The notes under the pieces are model-generated. The model was not told the DNA's origin. It did no database searches and saw nothing but the letters and a program-made list of their open reading frames with translations. The translations under genes were made by a program, and so were the position numbers. From Massilia sp. IC2-278 (GTDB taxonomy: Bacteria > Pseudomonadota > Gammaproteobacteria > Burkholderiales > Burkholderiaceae_D), in NCBI RefSeq assembly GCF_020708045.1, contig NZ_JAJFES010000002.1, forward strand, positions 62,001 to 126,000: a stretch of DNA of 64,000 nucleotides, given 5' to 3'. This document shows, piece by piece, positions 58,217-64,000 of the stretch (positions are counted from its first letter, which is position 1; every line of letters starts with the position of its first letter).

Positions 58217-59079
58217 GGGTCCTGATTGCTTTCCTGTGGCTGCTGCATTGGCTGCCACTACCCATCCTCGGTCGTTTCGGCGAAACGGTAGGCAGCCTGA
58301 TGTTCCTGATCCTCGGCAAGCGCCGCAGGATCGCCCTGACCAATTTGCGCCTGTGCCTGCCGGAACTGAGCGAAAAAGAGCGCCATGCGATCGCGCGCCA
58401 GCATTTCCGCGGCTATTCGCGCAGCATCTTCGAGCGTTCCATCCTGTGGTGGGCGCCGGAAGCGCGCGTGCGCAAGCTCATCCACGTCGAGCCGGCGGTG
58501 CCGCAGGCCGAGATGGAAGCCGGCCCGACCATCCTGTTGTGCCCGCACTTCGTCTGCCTGGACGTGGCCGGCGTTGCTTCGCGGGTGATCCCGGTGTGCA
58601 GCATGTACGTGCCGCAAAAGAACGCCGCCTTCGACAAGCTGCTGCGCCACGGCCGCGAACGCTATGGCCCGGTGCGCCTGGTAACGCGCAAGGAAGGCAT
58701 CAAGCCGATCTTGCGCGCGCTGCGCGACGGCCTGCCCTATTTCATGCTGCCGGACATGGACTTCGGTGAAAAAGACGCCGAGTTCGTGCCCTTCTTCGGC
58801 GTGCCGGCGGCCACGCTGACCGCGCTCGGCCGCATCGCCGCGACCACCGGCGCCAAGGTAATCCCGGTGGTGGCGACTTTCCTGCCGAACTACCGGGGCT
58901 GGCGCGTGCGCTTTTATCCTGCCTGGGAAAACTATCCCGGCACCGACATGGTCGAAGCGACGCGGCGCATGAACGCCTTTATCGAGGAGCGCGTGCGCGA
59001 GGCCCCGAGCGAATACTTCTGGACCCATAAGCGCTTCAAGACGCGTCCACCCGGCGAACCTTCCTTGTACGACGAATAA
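58213..59079 (+). CDS. LpxL/LpxM-type lipid A acyltransferase, copy 2
   Basis: A 288-residue paralogue. Anchor FLWLLHWLPLPILGRFG, RRRIALTNLRLCLPELSEKER near 37-57, catalytic H-x4-D in CPHFVCLDVAG near 110-120, and LPDMDFGEKDAEFVPFFG near 184-201. The two enzymes probably add different acyl chains to lipid A (inference from family pairs such as LpxL and LpxM). It is coupled to copy 1 by an ATGA overlap and runs directly into dapF with no gap. Confidence 0.92.
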   Translation: MRVLIAFLWLLHWLPLPILGRFGETVGSLMFLILGKRRRIALTNLRLCLPELSEKERHAIARQHFRGYSRSIFERSILWWAPEARVRKLIHVEPAVPQAEMEAGPTILLCPHFVCLDVAGVASRVIPVCSMYVPQKNAAFDKLLRHGRERYGPVRLVTRKEGIKPILRALRDGLPYFMLPDMDFGEKDAEFVPFFGVPAATLTALGRIAATTGAKVIPVVATFLPNYRGWRVRFYPAWENYPGTDMVEATRRMNAFIEERVREAPSEYFWTHKRFKTRPPGEPSLYDE

Positions 59080-59943
59080 ATGAAACTCAAGTTCACCAAA
59101 ATGCACGGCGCCGGCAACGACTTCGTCGTGATCGACGCCATCCACCAGGACATCGATTTCAGCACCGAACAATGGCGCAAGCTGGGCGACCGCCGCTTCG
59201 GCATCGGCGCCGACCAGATCCTGGTGGTCGAACGGCCGACGGAGCCCGGCTGCGATTTCCGTTACCGCATCTTCAATAGCGATGGCGGCGAAGTCGAGCA
59301 GTGCGGCAACGGCTCGCGCGCCTTTGTCCGTTTCGTCAGCGAAAAGGGCCTGACCGACAAGCGCAGTATCCGCGTGCAGACCATGGCCGGCCTCATCGAG
59401 CCGCGCCTGGAAGACGATGGCAGCGTGACGGTCGACATGGGCGCCCCTGTGCTGGATGCACCGGCCGTGCCCTTCGACAGCACCGGCCTGGCGGGGCAGC
59501 CAGAAGGCCGCGACACGCTGTGGCCGCTGGACCTGACGCTGCGTGGCGCGGAGCACACCGTGCTGGTGTCGGCGGTGTCGATGGGCAATCCGCATGCGGT
59601 GCAGGTGGTCGAGGATGTGGAAACGGCCCCGGTGGCCGAGCTCGGCCCGCAGATCGAACACCATCCACGCTTTCCGAAACGCGTGAACGCCGGCTTCATG
59701 CAGGTGGTCGAACGCGGTCACGTCAAGCTGCGCGTGTTCGAACGCGGCGCCGGCGAAACCCTGGCCTGCGGCACGGGCGCCTGCGCGGCAGTCGTTGCCG
59801 GCATCCGCCGTGGGCTGTTGGACTCGCCGGTACGGGTATCGGCGCGCGGTGGCGAGCTGTCGATCGCCTGGGCCGGCGAAGGCCAGCCGGTGTATCTGAG
59901 CGGTCCCGCCGTCACCGTGTTCGAAGGCGAGATCGATTTGTAA
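59080..59943 (+). CDS. dapF: Diaminopimelate epimerase
   Basis: A 287-residue cofactor-free epimerase converting LL- to meso-diaminopimelate for lysine and peptidoglycan. The two catalytic cysteines are visible: [10 protein letters not shown] near 71-80 and [12 protein letters not shown] near 227-238. N-terminal [16 protein letters not shown] is standard. It starts right after the stop of the second acyltransferase, so the three genes form an envelope operon. The usual next gene (DUF484/xerC) is displaced by two others. Confidence 0.97.
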   Translation: MKLKFTKMHGAGNDFVVIDAIHQDIDFSTEQWRKLGDRRFGIGADQILVVERPTEPGCDFRYRIFNSDGGEVEQCGNGSRAFVRFVSEKGLTDKRSIRVQTMAGLIEPRLEDDGSVTVDMGAPVLDAPAVPFDSTGLAGQPEGRDTLWPLDLTLRGAEHTVLVSAVSMGNPHAVQVVEDVETAPVAELGPQIEHHPRFPKRVNAGFMQVVERGHVKLRVFERGAGETLACGTGACAAVVAGIRRGLLDSPVRVSARGGELSIAWAGEGQPVYLSGPAVTVFEGEIDL

Positions 59944-59992
59944 TGCAACTCAACAAGCCACGCTATAACAGTGGACACGGCCCCTTGCCGCT

Positions 59993-61606
59993 TCAGGCCG
60001 CCAGGCCGTAGGGGGCGCCATTGCGCCCAGCGCCCGGCCCACCGGGGTTGAGCCCGGGTCCGGCTTCGGCCACCACGGTGCGCAGCCGGTACAGGCGCTG
60101 GCGGTAATTGCCTTCCGGCCCGCCAGGGCCGCAATCGACGTTCTCGAACAAGGCCACGATGCGGTCGAGCGCCTGGCGTTCCTGGGCGGTGTCGATCATG
60201 ACCAGGCGCCGCTTGCTGCGCCCGTAACTGGCGCGGATGTCGATGACCAGGCAGTGCCCCTGGTCGGCGGCGTGCAGGTCGACCAGCAGGGCCTCGGCGC
60301 GGCTGAGGCCAAAGAGCGCCGCCAGTTCCAGGCGCGCAGCCAGCAAGGGATGGCTGGAGAGGTCGATCGCACAGCCCAGCAATGCACCGGTTTCGGTGTG
60401 CACGGCGTCGAGCAGGCGCGGAGCGATCTTCTGCAGCGCCTCGGCAGCCTCGGGACAGCCGCCGGCCGCCGCCTGCTGCAGCCAGTACACGGCGCGCACG
60501 TCGTTGCTTTCGTTTTCGCGGCGCGCACGCCAGGCATTGTTGCCGCATTCGAGCTGGGCCACCCGGTATCCCATCTCGGCCGCCCTTTCCAGGTAGCGCT
60601 GGGCATCGGCGACATTGCGCTGGGAGAATTCTGGCTTAATGTAGATACGCGACAGGGCGTACCAGGCCGCGGCCAGGCCCTGCTCGCCGGCCAGCATCAG
60701 CCAGCGGATCGCTTTCTTGAAATTGGCCGCACCGGCGCCGCCGGCGACCCGGGTGCCGTCGACCTGCATGCGCGCATACCACAGGCCCATGGCAAGCTGG
60801 GCATGCCGGTCGTGTTCGGCCGCGGCGAGTTCCCAGAAGGTGTGCAGCTCGGCTTCACTGGCGCCATCGGCGCCATCCGTTCCTTCACCCTGCTCGAGCA
60901 GGCGCGCCACCCGCGACAGCAGGCCGACTTCGCCCGGGGTCAGGCGCTGGGCTTGCTCCTTACCGCCCTTGGCCAGCGCGCGCGCCAGGGGCAAGGCGCG
61001 TTCGAGGTAATCCGCCCAGCGCCCGGCTTCCCAGCTTTGCTCGAGCAGAGCGAACTGGGCCTCGGCCAGGCCATTGTCGGCGGCGCGGCGCAGCCAGGGC
61101 TGGCCGGCGCCGGCCGTGCCCGCACCCGCGCCGGGCGTGCTGCGCACCGACGGGCCGGATGCCTGCGCCACGCCGGCGCCGGCGGCGGCTTCGGGCTGGC
61201 GCGCCAGCAGCCACTGGGCCTCGGCGAAGCCGGCGCGGGCCGCGTCTTCCAGGGCGCGCAAGGCTTTCGCGCGCAGCGTGGGCGTGGCCGTGCCCGGCTC
61301 TTCGAGCAGCAGCTGGGCCAGCACCAGGCCGGCGCGCGTGTTGCCGGCGTCGTAGGCGCGCTCGTACCAGGGCGCCAGCGGCCCCGCGTGCTGGCGCGCC
61401 AGCTCGACCGGCACGTGATTGCCGATCAGCTGGCAGGATTCCAGGCAGCCCTGGTGGGCGGCGCGGTCGAGCCAGTGCAGCGCGGTGGGCAGGCTCTGCG
61501 GCAGGCCGGCGCTGCCGAACAGGTAGCGCTTGCCGAGCGCGAGCTGGGCATCGGCGCGGCCGGCGCGGGCGCCGCGGATGATCGCCAGTTCTTCACGATT
61601 AGCCAT
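59993..61606 (-). CDS. Sel1-like repeat protein
   Basis: A 537-residue helical-repeat protein. SLR/TPR-like units include ADAQLALGKRYLFGSAGLP, GFAEAQWLLARQPE, NGLAEAQFALLEQSW, HAQLAMGLWYARM, GLAAAWYALSRIYIKP and GYRVAQLECGNNAWR. An unrecognised C-terminal segment of about 130 residues (AIDLSSHPLLAARLELAALFG) and a Gly/Pro-rich tail follow. No signal peptide, so it is probably cytosolic. The ATG at 61606 has no obvious Shine-Dalgarno. It is opposite in strand to dapF and the porin. Sel1 proteins usually act as adaptors; the partner is unknown. Confidence 0.85.
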   Translation of the reverse strand: MANREELAIIRGARAGRADAQLALGKRYLFGSAGLPQSLPTALHWLDRAAHQGCLESCQLIGNHVPVELARQHAGPLAPWYERAYDAGNTRAGLVLAQLLLEEPGTATPTLRAKALRALEDAARAGFAEAQWLLARQPEAAAGAGVAQASGPSVRSTPGAGAGTAGAGQPWLRRAADNGLAEAQFALLEQSWEAGRWADYLERALPLARALAKGGKEQAQRLTPGEVGLLSRVARLLEQGEGTDGADGASEAELHTFWELAAAEHDRHAQLAMGLWYARMQVDGTRVAGGAGAANFKKAIRWLMLAGEQGLAAAWYALSRIYIKPEFSQRNVADAQRYLERAAEMGYRVAQLECGNNAWRARRENESNDVRAVYWLQQAAAGGCPEAAEALQKIAPRLLDAVHTETGALLGCAIDLSSHPLLAARLELAALFGLSRAEALLVDLHAADQGHCLVIDIRASYGRSKRRLVMIDTAQERQALDRIVALFENVDCGPGGPEGNYRQRLYRLRTVVAEAGPGLNPGGPGAGRNGAPYGLAA

Positions 61607-62073
61607 CGTTCGGGTCTTTACTAGTGGGATGGGGGCAGCAGGAGCGCGATCAGGACCGGCAAGGCGGTGACCGGCGGCTCGGTGCCGCGGCCAAAGTTGC
61701 CAATATACAAGAACCGCTCGGATCGCGCCCACACTGCATCGGTTTGGGAAAAGTCTAAGCCAGCACCGGGCCCGGCATGTCCCGAACCGTCCAATGATTG
61801 ATATCGAACAAGGGCACCGAAAGGAAGCGGAACTCAGCCACATTGCAGTGCGGCAAGCACTCCAGTGGTGCAAAAAGGCGAACTCGGCGTTTCGAAAATA
61901 CAACAGCACGATTGGTTAAATTGGCTTTCCACCAAGTCCAGCACGCATAATTAACCAATCCGACAACCTTGACGCATTAAGCAATTACTGTTCACTCGTC
62001 CGAGTGTTCAGCAAACCAATAAAGTCTCAATGCTCTCTGGATCCCGATTCACCTATAAGAAGGATACGAATAA
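61607..62073. other. Porin upstream region with inverted repeats
   Basis: A gene-free 467 bp. It holds a 10-bp perfect inverted repeat (gattggttaa, 61910-61919; complement 61951-61960) and a small palindrome cactcg-tc-cgagtg (61993-62006). AAGGA lies 8 nt before the porin ATG. A clear sigma-70 promoter could not be fixed. The region is AT-richer than its flanks, consistent with a long regulated leader. Confidence 0.5.
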
Positions 62074-63120
62074 ATGAAAAAGTCACTGATGGCAGTCGCT
62101 CTTGTTGGCGCTTTCGCCGGCGTTGCCCATGCACAAACCGCCGTTCAGATCTACGGCACCCTGGACGCTGGCGTCCAGAAGAGCAGTGGTAACACCCTGT
62201 CGATCGGCAAGCGCGCCGCCAACACCCTGGGCTTCAAGGGCACCGAAGACCTGGGCAACGGCCTGAAAGCCCTGTTCCAACTGGAAATCCGCTACGAGTC
62301 GGACACCGGCACCGTCGAAAACGGTTCGCGTCCGCTGTTCCAGGGCCAGAGCCGCGTCGGCCTGCAGGGCGACTTCGGTATGGTCCGCATCGGCCGTGGC
62401 CTGACCCCGTACCAGGAAACCATCGGCGCCTTCGAGCCATGGCACGCACTGCCAAACCAGGGCGGTTTCTATACCGACCTGGCAGTCGCCGGCTACAACT
62501 CGGCGCCGCTGGAGCCGAACAACTCGTCGAACAACCGCTGGTCGAACGCCTTCTGGTACAACTCGCCGGTCACCAGCGGCTTCCAGGTGAACGCCGCCAT
62601 CGCCACCAAGGAAGGCGCGGGCGCCAACGGTCGCGCAGTCGGCCAGTACGCTGCCGGCGCAGAAGCCTCGGCCAACCCGTTCTCGATCTCGACCACCTAC
62701 AACAACGGTCCTGCAGCCCTGATGCTGGGTTACGAGCGTAACGCTGTCGAAACCAAGGTCTGGTCGGCCGCCGGTTCGTTCATGGCTACCCCGGCACTGA
62801 AGCTGATGGCCCTGTACACCCGCCAGGACCAGGACAACACCGCCTTCTTCGCCGGCCTGCCAGGCTCGAAGACCAACGCATGGGTGCTGGGCGCCAACTA
62901 CACCATGGGTCCGGGCAAGGTCCTGGTCGGTTACGGCCAAAAAGATCCGGACAACTGGGTCAAGACCAAGCAGTTCTCGCTGGGCTACGAGTACAGCCTG
63001 TCGAAGCGCACCTACCTGTACATCGACGCATCGCGCAAGAAGGGCCCGCAAAACGCCACCACCCTGCGTGACGAGCGTTCGGTCAACTACTACGACCTGG
63101 GCATCAACCACTCGTTCTAA
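62074..63120 (+). CDS. General (Gram-negative) porin
   Basis: A 348-residue trimeric-type porin of the betaproteobacterial general porin family. Signal peptide MKKSLMAVALVGAFAGVAHA, first strand VQIYGTLDAGVQ, NTLGFKGTEDLGNGLKALFQLE, a long L3-like constriction region (FGMVRIGRGLTPYQETIGAFEPW) and the C-terminal YYDLGINHSF with terminal Phe. It mediates diffusion of small solutes across the outer membrane. Strong Shine-Dalgarno and terminator suggest high expression. It lies between dapF and DUF484, an unusual place. Confidence 0.96.
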   Translation: MKKSLMAVALVGAFAGVAHAQTAVQIYGTLDAGVQKSSGNTLSIGKRAANTLGFKGTEDLGNGLKALFQLEIRYESDTGTVENGSRPLFQGQSRVGLQGDFGMVRIGRGLTPYQETIGAFEPWHALPNQGGFYTDLAVAGYNSAPLEPNNSSNNRWSNAFWYNSPVTSGFQVNAAIATKEGAGANGRAVGQYAAGAEASANPFSISTTYNNGPAALMLGYERNAVETKVWSAAGSFMATPALKLMALYTRQDQDNTAFFAGLPGSKTNAWVLGANYTMGPGKVLVGYGQKDPDNWVKTKQFSLGYEYSLSKRTYLYIDASRKKGPQNATTLRDERSVNYYDLGINHSF

Positions 63121-63156
63121 GCTGATGCGGGCTCCGGCCCGGCAGAATGGATAAGG

Positions 63157-63191
63157 AAGGCGGACACCGGCAACGGTGTCCGCCTTTTTTC
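63157..63191 (+). terminator. Porin terminator
   Basis: A 13-bp perfect stem AAGGCGGACACCG/CGGTGTCCGCCTT with GCAA loop, followed by TTTT. It lies 36 bp after the porin stop. Confidence 0.92.
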
Positions 63192-63295
63192 GTTCCGGTC
63201 CTGGCGTTGCCGCGGGAGCGCCCGGGCCGTTTTTCTGCCCGCCGCCCTGCTCCGCTCGGGTAAAATTGGGCACACACCATTACCGCAAGCCTGAG

Positions 63296-63958
63296 ATGAC
63301 CGCCACCCTGGATTCCGCCGCTGTCGCCCAATACCTGGCCGACCACCCCCGCTTTTTCGAAGAACATGCCGGCCTGCTGGGCGAAGTTAAACTGTCGAGT
63401 CCGCTGACCGGCAAGGCGGTCTCGCTGCAGGAACGGCAAATGGAAGTGATGCGCGCGAAATACAACGCGCTGGAGCTGCGCATGGCCGAGCTGCTGCGTA
63501 CGGCCACCGACAACACCACGATCCTGAACAATTTCCACGAATGGCATCTGACGCTGTTGCGTTCGGAAGGCGGCGCGGCGATGGCGCGTGACCTGGTCGA
63601 CGGCCTGCGCGCACACTTCGGCGTGCCGCAAGCCACCCTGCGCCTGTGGAACGTGGCGCCGGAACATACCGACGCTCCGTTCGCGGCCGGCGTGGCCGAG
63701 GATGCGCGCCTGTTCGCGTCAAGCCTGCGCGCCCCCTATTGCGGCCCGAACAAGGATTTCGAAGCGGTGCGCTGGCTCGACGACCCGGCCGCGGTACGCT
63801 CGACCGTGCTGCTGCCGCTGGTGGCCGACGGCAAGACCTTTGGCCTGCTGGTGCTGGGTTCGCCGGATGCCGAACGCTTCAGCCCGGTAATGGCCACCGA
63901 TTTCCTGGTCCAGCTGGGCAAGAGCGCCAGCACCGCGCTGGCCCCGCTGCGCGCCTGA
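63296..63958 (+). CDS. DUF484 family protein
   Basis: A 220-residue GAF-like protein. N-terminal helix AAVAQYLADHPRFFEEHAGLLGEVKL near 8-33 and SLQERQMEVMRAKYNALELRMAELL near 43-67 are the DUF484 signature. The C-terminal part resembles a GAF domain (VLLPLVADGKTFGLLVLGSPD). Start ATG 63296; the frame is open further upstream, but there it overlaps the porin terminator. In many proteobacteria DUF484 lies between dapF and xerC, and here xerC appears to follow. The function is unknown. Confidence 0.9.
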   Translation: MTATLDSAAVAQYLADHPRFFEEHAGLLGEVKLSSPLTGKAVSLQERQMEVMRAKYNALELRMAELLRTATDNTTILNNFHEWHLTLLRSEGGAAMARDLVDGLRAHFGVPQATLRLWNVAPEHTDAPFAAGVAEDARLFASSLRAPYCGPNKDFEAVRWLDDPAAVRSTVLLPLVADGKTFGLLVLGSPDAERFSPVMATDFLVQLGKSASTALAPLRA

Positions 63959-63960
63959 AC

Positions 63961-64000
63961 ATGGACAGCGGCGCCGACTGGTCGCAGCGCTACCTGGGTG
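63961..64000 (+). CDS. xerC: Start of a probable tyrosine recombinase XerC (cut by window end)
   Basis: Only 13 codons (MDSGADWSQRYLG) are present, starting 2 bp after the DUF484 stop. The call rests on the conserved dapF-DUF484-xerC gene order, not on the sequence itself. Confidence 0.45.
   Translation, partial: MDSGADWSQRYLG

Overview
The window reads as a chromosomal segment of a high-GC betaproteobacterium. The best guess is Oxalobacteraceae (Massilia-like). The reasons are the order tRNA-Tyr/Gly/Thr, tuf, tRNA-Trp, secE, nusG, rplKAJL, rpoBC; a textbook SAH riboswitch before ahcY; the ahcY - small membrane protein - metF grouping; and the overall character of the proteins. The genus is an inference and no database was searched.

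Layout. 0-4.6 kb is accessory: a hipBA toxin-antitoxin pair (hipA runs off the left edge) with four operator-like palindromes spaced exactly 50 bp apart, two tandem secreted four-cysteine mini-proteins, a GNAT/PhyH fusion, and two unrecognised exported or membrane proteins. 4.6-18.8 kb is the transcription/translation core on the minus strand, with four tRNAs, an L10-type leader and several hairpins between genes. 19-26.5 kb is signalling: a MASE1-CHASE-PAS-GGDEF-EAL protein facing a REC-TPR/HDOD operon, then a J-domain membrane protein. 26.6-31.8 kb holds a MidA-like methyltransferase, a pteridine pair (folM-like and folB), ttcA, an MFS transporter and an exported histidine phosphatase.

32-43.2 kb: an M14 carboxypeptidase, a MAPEG protein, an S41 lipoprotein protease with an NPPVT repeat linker, a 1190-residue indolepyruvate ferredoxin oxidoreductase divergent from an Lrp/AsnC regulator, a GNAT enzyme and a diguanylate cyclase. 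43.3-52.7 kb: cca with a degenerate HD region, a GST, an NDUFA9-like SDR, soluble lytic transglycosylase, 5-formyl-THF cyclo-ligase, a large lipoprotein and a probable outer-membrane barrel. 52.8-57.2 kb is the activated-methyl cycle: metF, a holin-like membrane protein, riboswitch-controlled ahcY, and metK. 57.3-64 kb: two lipid A acyltransferases and dapF in one operon, a Sel1-repeat protein, a general porin, a DUF484 protein and the first codons of a probable xerC.

Intergenic DNA at 31.8, 40.6-40.9 and 55.8-56.0 kb carries copies of one repeat family with a GTAGGGTGG end. Two copies are paired inverted arms, like a small MITE. Nothing indicates a prophage, IS transposase or CRISPR array. 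The most unusual local structures are the 50-bp-phased hipBA operator ladder, the paired C-x6-C-x5-C-x6-C peptides, the GNAT-PhyH fusion, and the CCA enzyme that has lost its HD catalytic segment.
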